Position numbers and translations under genes: made by a program. 64,000 nucleotides of DNA from Bradyrhizobiaceae bacterium (GTDB lineage Bacteria > Pseudomonadota > Alphaproteobacteria > Rhizobiales > Xanthobacteraceae), in the NCBI GenBank assembly GCA_003963145.1, contig RXJJ01000013.1, positions 25,058 through 89,057 of the forward strand, written 5' to 3'. A model generated the notes under the pieces. That model was not told the origin of the DNA. It saw only the letters and a program-made list of their open reading frames with translations, and did not search any database. Positions 19,179 to 28,302 of the stretch are shown here, one piece after another (the first letter of the stretch is position 1; every line of letters starts with the position of its first letter).

Positions 19179-20741
19179 TCACAGCGGATCGCCGAGAAAA
19201 AATGTCCGCATGGTGCCCGAGCCCTTGATGTGGGTCGGGCCGCGTTCTTCCAGCGCGAATGTTCCGCCAAGCGCCGTAGCAACGCTTTCGCTGAGATGCA
19301 CCTTGCCCGGCAGGCCATGCGATTCCATCCGGCTGGCGATGTTCACGGTGTTGCCCCAGACATCGAACGCGAATTTCCGCTGGCCGATGACGCCGGCAAT
19401 GGCCGGACCGGTGTGAAGGCCAAGGCGCAGACCGATCGGCTCGCCGTCATGGCCGCGGAACGAGCGGGCTGATTTCAGCATCGCATGCGCGAGGGTTGCG
19501 GCGGCATGCGCGTGATCCGGCCTCGGATCGGGCAGGCCGAAGGCGACCATATAGGCATCGCCGATGGTCTTGATCTTCTCGCCGCCGGTTTGCTGCGTGA
19601 GCCTGTCGAACTCCGAGAAAATCGCGTTCAGGAAACGGACCAGCTCGACCGCCGACTGTCGGCCCGCCATCGGCGTGAAGCCGACGATATCGGCGAACAG
19701 GATCGTTACCGCGTCGACATGATCCGCGATCATCTCTTCGCCGGCATTGATGCGGTCGACGACCGCGCGCGGCAGAATTGAGAGCAGGAGATCCTCGTTG
19801 CGGGCCTTCTCCCGCTGGATGTCCATCAGCATGTCCTTCTCGCGGTCGCGCAGGAACTTGTTTTCGAGGCTCGCACCGATGCGGGCGTAAAGCAGGGTTG
19901 TATTGACCGGCTTTGAGAGAAAATCGACCGCGCCCGCTTCGATGCAGCGGATCGTGCTGTCGATCTCGTCGAGCGCGGACATGATGATGACGGGAATGTC
20001 CCGCGTGCGCGGATCGCTCTTGAGCCGATGCAGGACATCGTAACCGCCGATCTGCGGCATGATGAGATCGAGTAGAATGAGATCGAATGCTTCCCCCGCG
20101 ACCATGGCGAGCGCGGTCTCGCCGCCATCGGCCTCGACCGGCGTATGTCCGACATGGACGAGTTGCCGGCTCAGAAGATCGCGATTCGAAGGATTGTCGT
20201 CGACAATGAGGATCCGGCCCTTGATGGTCGAATGCGCCGCGCCGGCAGCGATGGAGCGGATCGAGCGCGCCGCTTCGATGGCGCTCGCCGGCATCTGACT
20301 ATCGGGATGCGCCTGAAAATCGACCAGCGCGTCGATTTTCTTCAGCACGCCGTCCGCGGCGTCCAGCAGCTTGCCGAGATCGGCGAGAAGGGCGGCGTGG
20401 CCGTCACTCTCCGCGTCTTCCGCCAGCATCTCGCCGTAACCCTTGATCGCGTTGATCGGCGTGCGCAGATCGTGACGCAGTTCGGCCTGGTGAAGAACGG
20501 CGTCCTCGCTGCCAGGATCGCGTTCGAGCACGGCGCGCAGGGTCGACAGCAATGCGCGCCCGGCCGCGCCGATGCGTTCGAGATCGGGGAGGTAGCCTTC
20601 CAGCGATTTGTCGCGCGCTTCCTCGAGCAAAATCTCCGAATAGCCGGCAATCGACATCGCCGGCGCCATGAATTCCTGGCGCAGGTGTGCCAGCAGCGCC
20701 CGATGGACGCGTTGCTCGTCGTCATCGGGAGCCGCGGCCAT
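19179..20741 (-). CDS. Adenylate cyclase with REC domain and two DHp-like N-terminal segments
   Basis: The product has 520 residues. Residues 14-42 and 84-112 each resemble a histidine-kinase dimerisation H-box region: the second has RHDLRTPINAIKGYGEML with His90, while the first has FMAPAMSIAGYSEIL without a histidine. No kinase ATPase domain follows. A receiver domain spans about 175-295 with Asp225 (LILLDLIMP). A class III cyclase domain spans about 330-515 with metal-binding Asp351 (LFADIVGF) and Asp395 (KTIGDAYM), Lys389 and Asp460 at adenine-selecting positions, and Asn467/Arg471 (WGNTVNIASRME). It should make cAMP under phosphorelay control. It is the third gene of a signalling operon, 7 bases after the response regulator. 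Confidence 0.85.
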   Translation of the reverse strand: MAAAPDDDEQRVHRALLAHLRQEFMAPAMSIAGYSEILLEEARDKSLEGYLPDLERIGAAGRALLSTLRAVLERDPGSEDAVLHQAELRHDLRTPINAIKGYGEMLAEDAESDGHAALLADLGKLLDAADGVLKKIDALVDFQAHPDSQMPASAIEAARSIRSIAAGAAHSTIKGRILIVDDNPSNRDLLSRQLVHVGHTPVEADGGETALAMVAGEAFDLILLDLIMPQIGGYDVLHRLKSDPRTRDIPVIIMSALDEIDSTIRCIEAGAVDFLSKPVNTTLLYARIGASLENKFLRDREKDMLMDIQREKARNEDLLLSILPRAVVDRINAGEEMIADHVDAVTILFADIVGFTPMAGRQSAVELVRFLNAIFSEFDRLTQQTGGEKIKTIGDAYMVAFGLPDPRPDHAHAAATLAHAMLKSARSFRGHDGEPIGLRLGLHTGPAIAGVIGQRKFAFDVWGNTVNIASRMESHGLPGKVHLSESVATALGGTFALEERGPTHIKGSGTMRTFFLGDPL

Positions 20742-20748
20742 CGCCCGG

Positions 20749-21123
20749 TCAGCCGGCTTTTGCGCCGAGAAGCGTCTTGATCTTGTCGAGAAGGCGCGGA
20801 AGGTCCACCGGCTTGGTGTCGAAATCGTCGCAGCCCGCCGCGATGCATTTCTCGCGATCCTCGGCCATCGCGTGCGCGGTGAGGGCGATCACGGGAATTT
20901 CGCGCGTCGCGGGATTCGATTTGACCTTTTCCGTCGCTTCCCAGCCGTTCAGGACAGGCAGGCTCATGTCCATCAGGATCAGGTCGGGCTTTTCGCTGAC
21001 CGCCATGTCCACGCCCTGTTTGCCGTCGACGGCGAGCGCGATCTCGAAGCCCTGCCGCGCAAGACGCCGCGAGAGCATGTCGCGATTCATTTCGTTGTCT
21101 TCGACGATCAGGATTTTTGTCAT
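20749..21123 (-). CDS. Single-domain response regulator (CheY/DivK-like)
   Basis: The 124-residue receiver domain has no output domain. The acidic pocket (VEDNEMNR), phosphoacceptor Asp52 (LILMDMSLP), Thr in IALTAHAMAEDR and Lys in TKPVDLPRL are all present. The PVLNGWEAT and MAEDREKCIAAGCDDF sequences resemble DivK and the stand-alone receivers of phosphorelays. It probably shuttles phosphate from the hybrid kinase encoded 11 bases upstream to other partners. The ATG abuts a GGGA, and coupling to the kinase stop is likely. Confidence 0.9.
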   Translation of the reverse strand: MTKILIVEDNEMNRDMLSRRLARQGFEIALAVDGKQGVDMAVSEKPDLILMDMSLPVLNGWEATEKVKSNPATREIPVIALTAHAMAEDREKCIAAGCDDFDTKPVDLPRLLDKIKTLLGAKAG

Positions 21124-21134
21124 TCCCAGGGCTT

Positions 21135-23456
21135 TCAGTCTGTTGTTTTGTTTGGACGCTCCGCGAGGCCGCGCTCGGCGATCGCAGCGATGGCGTGGCC
21201 GATGCTGCCGACCGGCTGGGCGCTCTTGCTGAGCACGAGAATGGTGCGCTCCGCGAGGAAAACCCGTTCCGGATCGCTCAATTCCTTCGCGGTCAGGACC
21301 ACGACCGGAATTTCAAAAGCATCCTTGCGTTTGCGAAACTTGGTGAGGAATTCGAAGCCGTCCATCTGCGGCATCATCAGATCCAGCAGGATCAGCGATG
21401 GCCGGTCGTTCTTCTCCAGCCAGGCGAGGGCGTCGCGGCCGTTTTCGGCTTCCGCCGCGATCAGCCCTTCGCTTGCGATTGCCTCGCGGACGATCCCCCG
21501 GACGTCCGGGTCGTCATCGACCACCAGCACCACGGCGTTTTTGGGTTGCGAGAACCGCTTGATGAGGCTGACGAGCCTCGTGCGATCGATCGGCTTCGTC
21601 ATGAACTCCGATGCGCCAAGCGAATATCCGAGGTTCCGATCGTCTACGATAGTCAGCATGATCACCGGAATATTCTGAAGCGCGGGTTCGGATTTCATGA
21701 TGCCGAGCAGCGACCAGCCGTCGATCTTGGGCATCATGACGTCGAGGGTGACGATGTCCGGATGGACCGTCCTCATTGTCTTGAGCGCTTCGTCGCCATC
21801 ATAGGCGTGCAGGATTTCGTAGCCCTCGCGGGACAACATCGCCGAGAGCACTTCATGGACGGCGGGATCGTCATCGATGACGAGGACTTTCGTCGCGGCC
21901 GTGCCATCGACATGACGCGGCAGCCGGAGCTCGGCGGATGCCTGTGCCGTCGGCTTTGCGGTCTGATCGGGAAGGATCATCGTGAAGGTCGAGCCCTTGC
22001 CGGGAGAACTCGCAACGTCGATGGTGCCGCCAAGCATCGTGCAGAAGTGCTTAGTGATGGTCAGTCCAAGGCCGGTCCCGCCGAAATTCCGCGTCGTCGA
22101 GGAGTCCGCCTGCGTGAACGACTGGAAAAGTTTTCCGAGCTGTTCCTCGCTCATGCCGATGCCGCTGTCGGAAACGTCGAAACGGATGTGCTTGACGCCA
22201 TCCTCGCTGTCGAAACGGGATAGCGCGAGCTTGACTTCGCCATCCTTGGTGAATTTGGCGGCATTGCTGAGCAGGTTGATCAGGTTCTGCTTGAGCTTGG
22301 TCAGATCGGTCCTGAGTGAGCCGATCTTCTCCGGACACTCGATCACGAGGTGGTTGTTGTTCTTGGCAATCATCGGATCGACGATGGTTTTCACCTCGCC
22401 GACGAGCTTGGAGAGGAACACCTGCTCCAGATAGATGTCCATGCGGCCGGCCTCGATCTTCGACAGATCGAGAATGTCGTTGATCAGGCCGAGCAGATGC
22501 TTGCCGGCCGACTGGATCTTGTTGAGGTCGGCGATGCTAGTTTCGTCGCCGCGGTCCTGCGCGTCTTCGACGAGAATCTCGCTGTAGCCGATGATGGCGT
22601 TGAGCGGCGTGCGGAGTTCGTGGCTCATGTTGGCGAGGAAGGCCGATTTGACGCGGCTTGCGGATTCGGCGGATTCCTTTGCCTGTTTCAGTTCTTCCTC
22701 GGCGCGGACGCGGTCGGTGATGTCCACGAAACTCGCGATCACGGACTGGCCGCCGTGAAATTCGAGGTCGGCGAGCGAGATCATCACCCAGCATTGCTGG
22801 CCCGCGCGTTCGAACCGGAATTCGGACTGTTTGCCGGATTCGCCGCTGAGGATGACCTCAAGCGCAGCGGCCTGTGCCGCGTCCGGCAGCAGGGCGGAAA
22901 CAGGCTTGCCGAGAATGTCATTCGGCGCGCGGCCGAAGATTTCGGCGAGACTTCTGTTGATGTGCTGGATGGTGTTGTCCTTGCGGCCGACAATCATCAG
23001 GCCGACGGGAGAGGCGGCGTCGGTCGCGCGGAAGCGTTCCTCGTCCTCGCGCAGTTGCTGCTCGGCCTGCTTGCGCGCGGTGATGTCGGTATAGATCGCG
23101 ATGAAGCCGCCGCCGGGGACCGGGTCGCGCCGCACTTCCAGGATCGTGCCGTCCGGCCGCTTGCGTTCGAAGGCGTGGGATTTGTGGAGCAGGGCGATAC
23201 GCTTGGAAAGCTCGGCTTCGATATCAGCGTCCGGTCCGAATTCGCCGCGTTTGCCGATATAGCGGATATAGTCGGAGAAGGTCTTGTCGGTGCCTAGGAA
23301 TTCCTCGGGCATATCCAGATATTCGACGAAGTGTTCATTCCAGGTCACGAGCCGGTGTTCGGCGTCGTACATCGCAACGCCCTGCGACATGTTCTCGAGG
23401 GTCGCGCGGAGGAGAGCGTTTTCCTTTCCAATCGCGGAGCGTTTCAAAAAAATCAT
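21135..23456 (-). CDS. Hybrid sensor histidine kinase (PAS-PAS-HisKA-HATPase-REC-REC)
   Basis: A 773-residue soluble kinase with no transmembrane segment. PAS domains lie at about 15-128 and 140-250 (the first is PAS-7-like: [19 protein letters not shown]). HisKA has His279 in [19 protein letters not shown]. The ATPase domain runs about 385-498 with the N-box [16 protein letters not shown] and GGTGLGLTI. Two receiver domains follow at about 523-635 and 640-760 with Asp572 (VTLDVMMP) and Asp692 (ILLDLMMP). It heads an operon with a free receiver and a REC-cyclase. PAS domains suggest an internal redox, small-molecule or energy signal; the ligand is unknown. Confidence 0.92.
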   Translation of the reverse strand: MIFLKRSAIGKENALLRATLENMSQGVAMYDAEHRLVTWNEHFVEYLDMPEEFLGTDKTFSDYIRYIGKRGEFGPDADIEAELSKRIALLHKSHAFERKRPDGTILEVRRDPVPGGGFIAIYTDITARKQAEQQLREDEERFRATDAASPVGLMIVGRKDNTIQHINRSLAEIFGRAPNDILGKPVSALLPDAAQAAALEVILSGESGKQSEFRFERAGQQCWVMISLADLEFHGGQSVIASFVDITDRVRAEEELKQAKESAESASRVKSAFLANMSHELRTPLNAIIGYSEILVEDAQDRGDETSIADLNKIQSAGKHLLGLINDILDLSKIEAGRMDIYLEQVFLSKLVGEVKTIVDPMIAKNNNHLVIECPEKIGSLRTDLTKLKQNLINLLSNAAKFTKDGEVKLALSRFDSEDGVKHIRFDVSDSGIGMSEEQLGKLFQSFTQADSSTTRNFGGTGLGLTITKHFCTMLGGTIDVASSPGKGSTFTMILPDQTAKPTAQASAELRLPRHVDGTAATKVLVIDDDPAVHEVLSAMLSREGYEILHAYDGDEALKTMRTVHPDIVTLDVMMPKIDGWSLLGIMKSEPALQNIPVIMLTIVDDRNLGYSLGASEFMTKPIDRTRLVSLIKRFSQPKNAVVLVVDDDPDVRGIVREAIASEGLIAAEAENGRDALAWLEKNDRPSLILLDLMMPQMDGFEFLTKFRKRKDAFEIPVVVLTAKELSDPERVFLAERTILVLSKSAQPVGSIGHAIAAIAERGLAERPNKTTD

Positions 23457-23516
23457 GTGGCCAAAGCAGTTCAGGCGGGGTTTGAGACGTTATAAATGAC
23501 CGGGAGGCATGCCATG

Positions 23517-23534
23517 GTCAACGAAATGGTTGAC
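23517..23534. promoter_or_regulatory. Perfect 6-bp dyad between kinase operon and MHS transporter
   Basis: GTCAAC (23517-23522) and GTTGAC (23529-23534) are perfect inverted repeats 6 bases apart, in the 226-base divergent gap. It is 61 bases upstream of the kinase start. It has operator geometry, but no regulator is assigned. Confidence 0.35.
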
Positions 23535-23682
23535 ACGCTGCCGGTCCTGACGACGATTTCGCGATCAATGACAGGATGAAGGTTCAAAAGCATCGTGCGC
23601 TGCAATATTTAACGATCTCCTCTATACAAAATTCTGTCATTTACCCTCGGCATTCATCCCTCCCTTTTAGCGAAAGTTGTCC

Positions 23683-25035
23683 ATGTCTTCCGTCACCGTC
23701 GATGCTTCCGGCGTGCCAACCCCGGCCAACCCGCGCTCGCGCGTCATACTTGCCAGCCTGATCGGTACGACCATCGAGTTCTACGATTTTTACGTTTATG
23801 CGACGGCGGCGGTGCTGGTGTTTCCGCATCTGTTTTTTCCGGCGGGCAACGACACGACCGCGCTGCTGGCCTCGCTGGCGGTATTCGGTGCGGCGATGAT
23901 CGCCCGCCCGCTCGGCGCTGTATTTTTCGGGCATCTCGGCGACAAGAGGGGACGCAAGGTCACGCTGATCGGCGCGCTGCTCACGATGGGAATCGCGACA
24001 TTTCTGATCGGGTTGCTCCCGACCTATTCTTCCGTGGGCTGGTTCGCGCCGCTGATGCTGGTGATCCTGCGTCTCGCGCAGGGTTTCGCGCTCGGCGGCG
24101 AATGGAGCGGCGCGGCCCTGGTTGCGACCGAAAACGCGCCGGCCGGCAAGAGGGCCATCTTCGGCACGTTTCCCCAGCTTGGCGCGCCGCTCGGCTTCAT
24201 CATCGCCAACGGACTTTTTCTTCTGATTGCCGAGCTTCTGCCCTCGAACGATCCGTCGCGTCCCTCGGATGCGTTCCTGAACTGGGGTTGGCGCATTCCG
24301 TTCCTGTTTTCCGCCGTGATGGTGATCGTCGGCCTGTGGGTGCGTTCGACCCTTGTCGAGAGTGCCGCCTTCGAAAACACCGTGAAGAAGGGGCAGGTCC
24401 AGAAAGTGCCGCTGGCGGCGGCAGCGAGGACGTACTGGAAGGAACTGATCCTCGGCACATTCTACATGCTCGCAACCTATGTGCTGTTTTATCTGATGAC
24501 CACATTCTCGCTGAGCTACGGCCGCGCGCCGGTGCACGGCAAGCTGCCCGGCCTTGGCTATGATTACCGCTCCTTCGTGCTGATGCTGATCGCGGGCGTG
24601 GTGTTCTTCGGCATCTTCACCATGGTGTCCGGTCCGCTGGCCGACCGTTTCGGCCGCCGCAGGACGCTGATCTGGATCACGCTGGCGATTGTGGTCTTCG
24701 GCCTCGTCTGGGTGCCGATGCTGGGCGCGGGTTTCATTGGCGTGATGTCGTGGCTGATCGTCGGCTTCACACTGATGGGCCTGACCTTCGGCCCGATGGG
24801 CGCGGTGCTGCCCGAACTGTTTCCAGCGAATGTGCGCTATACGGGCTCCGGCATCTCCTACAACGTCGCGTCCATTCTCGGCGCTGCAGTTGCGCCGTTC
24901 ATTGCGGTGGCGCTGTGGAATGCGGGGGGCGGCAGTCCGTTTCTGGTGGGCGTGTATCTGTCCGCGATGGCGGTCTTGACCCTGATCGCGCTGTTGCTCG
25001 GCCGGGAGACGCGGGACGTCGACATTGCCCTGTAG
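23683..25035 (+). CDS. Metabolite:H+ symporter (MHS) family MFS transporter
   Basis: A 450-residue, 12-helix transporter with the MHS signatures: ASLIGTTIEFYDFYVYA in helix 1, FGHLGDKRGRKVTLIGALLTMGIATFLIGLLPTY (here split by the loop motif GDKRGRK), RLAQGFALGGEWSGAAL, and LADRFGRRRTL in the central loop. Relatives carry organic acids, proline/betaine or shikimate; the substrate cannot be chosen here. The ATG at 23683 is preferred over the TTG two codons earlier. A hairpin follows the stop. It is divergent from the kinase operon. Confidence 0.9.
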   Translation: MSSVTVDASGVPTPANPRSRVILASLIGTTIEFYDFYVYATAAVLVFPHLFFPAGNDTTALLASLAVFGAAMIARPLGAVFFGHLGDKRGRKVTLIGALLTMGIATFLIGLLPTYSSVGWFAPLMLVILRLAQGFALGGEWSGAALVATENAPAGKRAIFGTFPQLGAPLGFIIANGLFLLIAELLPSNDPSRPSDAFLNWGWRIPFLFSAVMVIVGLWVRSTLVESAAFENTVKKGQVQKVPLAAAARTYWKELILGTFYMLATYVLFYLMTTFSLSYGRAPVHGKLPGLGYDYRSFVLMLIAGVVFFGIFTMVSGPLADRFGRRRTLIWITLAIVVFGLVWVPMLGAGFIGVMSWLIVGFTLMGLTFGPMGAVLPELFPANVRYTGSGISYNVASILGAAVAPFIAVALWNAGGGSPFLVGVYLSAMAVLTLIALLLGRETRDVDIAL

Positions 25036-25068
25036 GTTTCGGCTGATCGGTCGTCCGGTGTAAGGGGC

Positions 25069-25096
25069 GGCAACGCGGTCAACCATCCGCGTTGCC
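25069..25096. terminator. Bidirectional hairpin between convergent transporter and porin genes
   Basis: GGCAACGCGG (25069-25078) and CCGCGTTGCC (25087-25096) form a perfect 10-bp stem with an 8-base loop in the 76-base gap between the two stops. There is no clear T-run. Confidence 0.65.
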
Positions 25097-25111
25097 GTAC
25101 TTGCCGCAAGA

Positions 25112-25894
25112 TCAGAAATGATAGCTCGCGGACGCCTTGATAATGTTCAGCTTCACAGCACTATCGGTGCCGATGGAGGCGCCGTTGAGCGGTCCGCTGA
25201 GGTTCGACGTGTCGAACGCATAGGTGTGCGTGCCGAAGTCGGTATACAGATATTCGACACCCAATGAGAAGTGTTGCGATACTTTGTACTGTGCGCCCGC
25301 GCCGACCGCATAGCCAGTGAGCGTCGCCTTCGAGACCACATCATGGGTACCGTCGATGAAGGTGTCGCGGGCTTCCGTGCCGGCGAAGGCGACACCGCCC
25401 GTGGCATAAATCAGCCATTGCGGCCCGACCGCATAGCCGAGTTTGCCGCGTACCGTGGCGAGCCAGTTGACCTTTCCTTTGGCGTAGGAATCGTCGGGAT
25501 CGTTGTGGCAACCGCCGATTTCAGCGCAGGTGCTGCCGGTCAGATTGGCCCACGCGCCGTCGCCGACAATGCCAAGCACGACGTTATTCGAGAATTGGTA
25601 ATCGTAGCCCAGTTGTCCGCCGACGAAACCGCCCTTCAGATTCATCGAAACCGGATAGGCTCCGTCGTCGAGGAGGAGGCTGCTCGGAGTCGCTTGCGAG
25701 GTTCCGTCGGCATAGCCGCCGATGACACCTGCGTAAAAGCCCGTCCAGGTGGCGACGGGCGGGGCGACTGGAGGGGCCTTGTAAACGGGGGCCCGGGCAC
25801 CGAGGTCTGCCGCCGAAACGGAACCCATTGCGCCCAATGACACAATCGTCCCCAACCCCATCGCTCCTACCAACCCCACGAGCCGCAAATGCAT
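25112..25894 (-). CDS. Outer-membrane beta-barrel protein (Omp25/31-like porin)
   Basis: The 260-residue protein begins with a signal peptide ending near VSAAD, then a Pro-rich linker (LGARAPVYKAPPVAPP) typical of this family. A beta-barrel follows: WTGFYAGVIGGYADG, GGFVGGQLGYDYQF, VRGKLGYAVG, YATGGVAFAG and GVEYLYTDFG. The last residue is Phe (SASYHF), the usual BAM recognition end. Two cysteines (TCAEIGGC) in a surface loop may bond. GGAG lies 7 bases before the ATG at 25894. These abundant small barrels are common in the Rhizobiales; specific transport has not been shown for most. Confidence 0.88.
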   Translation of the reverse strand: MHLRLVGLVGAMGLGTIVSLGAMGSVSAADLGARAPVYKAPPVAPPVATWTGFYAGVIGGYADGTSQATPSSLLLDDGAYPVSMNLKGGFVGGQLGYDYQFSNNVVLGIVGDGAWANLTGSTCAEIGGCHNDPDDSYAKGKVNWLATVRGKLGYAVGPQWLIYATGGVAFAGTEARDTFIDGTHDVVSKATLTGYAVGAGAQYKVSQHFSLGVEYLYTDFGTHTYAFDTSNLSGPLNGASIGTDSAVKLNIIKASASYHF

Positions 25895-26140
25895 CTTGAT
25901 TCTCCATTGCAATAAATGATGCTAACCACGCCAGCGGTATCCCGGCGACTACGCCACTGCCCAGATTGGGCATGTCGCTAGAGTTCGGGTCGTTTTGCCC
26001 GCTTCGCGCGTGTCCCGATCCCGCCGCCACGGGCGCATGTTTAACGAAATGCCAACACAGTCCCGCCAGAGTTGTCCTGTTGGGTCGAGTCCGGAAGTGC
26101 TTTTCGGATTCGTGCGTCCCTGTTCAGGTTCCGGCGGCTC

Positions 26141-26593
26141 ATGCACACGAAAATTCTCTGGATTGTGGCCATTGCGATGCTGGCGGCTGCGCCCGCGCGC
26201 GCGGCCAATGTTCGCATCACCCGCGATCACGGCGGTTATGTCGAGGAATACAAGGCGAAATACGAGAAGATCCGCGAAAACGGCGACCGGGTCATCATCG
26301 ACGGTATCTGCAATTCAGCCTGCACGCTGGTGTTCGGCATCGTGCCGAATGACAAGATCTGCGTGACCCCGCGCGCCAGCCTCGGCTTTCATCAGGCCTA
26401 TTATGACAAGTCCTTTACATTCGGCATCAAGGTGACGAGCGCGGAGGGTACCTCCGAGCTGATGTCGTATTATCCGGACCCGATCAAGGACTGGATCAGG
26501 ACCAATGGCGGGCTGACGGTCAACATGAAGAAGGTCGTCAACGGCGTGGCGCTGTGGAAGATCGCCGATCCGTGCCCGGAAGAGTTTTTCTGA
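26141..26593 (+). CDS. Periplasmic ClpP/crotonase-fold-like protein
   Basis: The 150-residue protein has a signal peptide (MHTKILWIVAIAMLAAAPARA). The mature part shows the pattern of periplasmic ClpP-like proteins (COG3904 type): DRVIIDGICNSACTLVFG with Ser59 in the nucleophile position, and PRASLGFHQAYYD with His84 where the catalytic histidine falls. The catalytic acid is not evident, and Cys57/Cys61/Cys74/Cys147 could form disulfides. A peptidase role is therefore unproven. The ATG at 26141 gives the signal peptide; earlier frames do not. Confidence 0.6.
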   Translation: MHTKILWIVAIAMLAAAPARAANVRITRDHGGYVEEYKAKYEKIRENGDRVIIDGICNSACTLVFGIVPNDKICVTPRASLGFHQAYYDKSFTFGIKVTSAEGTSELMSYYPDPIKDWIRTNGGLTVNMKKVVNGVALWKIADPCPEEFF

Positions 26594-26759
26594 GTATAGG
26601 CAGGATATTGCGCGGCAACTGTCCGCGTCCGGTCAATCTCGTCCTCCATAGGTACTAATGCTATGATCGCCGCGGCTGGCGCCGATGCCGCGTGACCGAT
26701 GCCCGTCAGGTGTCGGAGATCGTGCGGCGTCATGTGACTGGCAGGCCGGGGGGCTTTTC

Positions 26760-28277
26760 ATGAACGTTGTTTTTCGTTGTGCCGACTGGCGTCCGGCGCG
26801 CTGGATCGTGACCGGTCTTGTGGCGGCTCTGGCCGCCTTTCACATCGTTTCGGCCTCTGCTGAGGGGGCATCGCAGGCAACACAGAAGCCGCACGTTCTG
26901 GCGCTGCCGGGCGTGCGGGCATGGAACGGCGATCTGGACGGCATGCTGAAGCGCCGCACGATCCGTGTCCTTGTGCCGTTCAGCAAGACGTTCTTTTTTC
27001 TCGATGGCGGACGGACGCTTGGCGTTGCCGCCGAACTCGGTCACGAATTCCAGAACGTCCTGAACAGGAAATACGGCAAGAAGCCCTACAAGATTTACGT
27101 CGCCTTCGTCCCGACCCGGCGGGATCTGCTTTTATCGGAATTGATCGCCGGCAAGGGCGATATCGCGGTCGGCAATCTTACCATCACCTCCGAGCGCAGC
27201 GCGCAGGTCGATTTCACCCAGCCCTGGCTGACCGGCGTGAAGGAGGTTCTCGTCACCGGTCCTTCGGCGCCCGAGGTCAAGTCGCTCGACGATCTTGGCG
27301 GCAAGGAGATCAAGCTGCGCCGTTCAAGCAGCTATTACGAACATCTTGCCGCGGTAAACGCACAGCGGAAGAGCGAAGGAAAGTCCCTGATCAAGGTTGC
27401 CGACGCCGACGAAAATCTTGAGGACGAGGACCTGCTCGAAATGGTCAGCCGCGGCCTGATGCCATGGGTGATCGTCGACGGCCACAAGGCAAAGCTGTGG
27501 GCCGGGATCCTTGGCGGCCTGACGGTGCACGACGACATCTTCGTCAATGACGGCGGAGAGATTGCGTGGGCGATCCGGAAGAATAGTCCGCTGCTCAAGG
27601 CGGAGCTGGATGACTTTATATCGAAGAACAAGATCGGCACGGCATTCGGGAACGATCTCAAGCTGCGGTATTTCACGCCGGCCCGCGTCATCAAGAACGC
27701 GGCAGCGCGCAGCGAGAAGGACAAGCTTGCGCCGCTGCTCGGCTATTTCAGGACCTACGGCAACAGCATGTTGCTCGATCCGCTGCTGCTGGCGGCGCAG
27801 GGATATCAGGAATCGGGGTTCGACCAGAAAATGCGAAACGCCACCGGCGCGGTCGGCGTCATGCAGATCAAGCCGAGCACGGCGCGGGAGAAGCAGGTCG
27901 CGATCAACGATGTCGTGACGCGCGCCGAGGACAACATTCACGCCGGTGCGAAATACATGCGGTTTCTCGCCAATACCTACATCAAGGACCCGGCCATCAA
28001 TGCGCGCGAGCGCACGCTGATGGCGCTCGCGGCCTATAATGCCGGCCCCGGCAATCTCAAGCGCTTCCGCGATTACGCCGAAAAGCACGGCTTCAGTTCG
28101 ACCAGCTGGTTCGGCAATGTCGAATATGGCGCGGCCGCCATCGTCGGGCAGGAAACGGTCCAGTACGTGTCCAACATCTACAAATATTATGTGGTCTATT
28201 CGTCCTCCAATCTCGTGAACGATGCGTCGCCTGCGGCGGCTGCATCGAGCGAGGCGGCGGCATCGCCGGCGAAATAA
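26760..28277 (+). CDS. mltF: MltF-type membrane-bound lytic transglycosylase
   Basis: A 505-residue two-domain protein. After an N-terminal hydrophobic leader (about 12-33) comes a solute-binding-protein domain at about 60-290 (IRVLVPFSKTFFFLDGGRTLGVAAELG, GDIAVGNLTITSERSAQVDFTQPW). A C-terminal SLT domain at about 320-470 has catalytic Glu in GYQESGFDQ, GAVGVMQIKPSTA and LAAYNAGPGN. MltF enzymes cleave peptidoglycan glycan strands to 1,6-anhydro ends, and the binding domain regulates activity in response to muropeptides. The order and length are those of the family. The tail is Ala/Ser-rich. Confidence 0.9.
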   Translation: MNVVFRCADWRPARWIVTGLVAALAAFHIVSASAEGASQATQKPHVLALPGVRAWNGDLDGMLKRRTIRVLVPFSKTFFFLDGGRTLGVAAELGHEFQNVLNRKYGKKPYKIYVAFVPTRRDLLLSELIAGKGDIAVGNLTITSERSAQVDFTQPWLTGVKEVLVTGPSAPEVKSLDDLGGKEIKLRRSSSYYEHLAAVNAQRKSEGKSLIKVADADENLEDEDLLEMVSRGLMPWVIVDGHKAKLWAGILGGLTVHDDIFVNDGGEIAWAIRKNSPLLKAELDDFISKNKIGTAFGNDLKLRYFTPARVIKNAAARSEKDKLAPLLGYFRTYGNSMLLDPLLLAAQGYQESGFDQKMRNATGAVGVMQIKPSTAREKQVAINDVVTRAEDNIHAGAKYMRFLANTYIKDPAINARERTLMALAAYNAGPGNLKRFRDYAEKHGFSSTSWFGNVEYGAAAIVGQETVQYVSNIYKYYVVYSSSNLVNDASPAAAASSEAAASPAK

Positions 28278-28302
28278 AGCGGCGCGACGGCATATTGGGG
28301 AG

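Noticed and set aside
18893..19318. Minus-strand frame containing REIRTPDPRNRNPMLYPAEL
   Set aside because: This is the antisense of tRNA-Arg joined to flanking sequence, the same kind of artefact.
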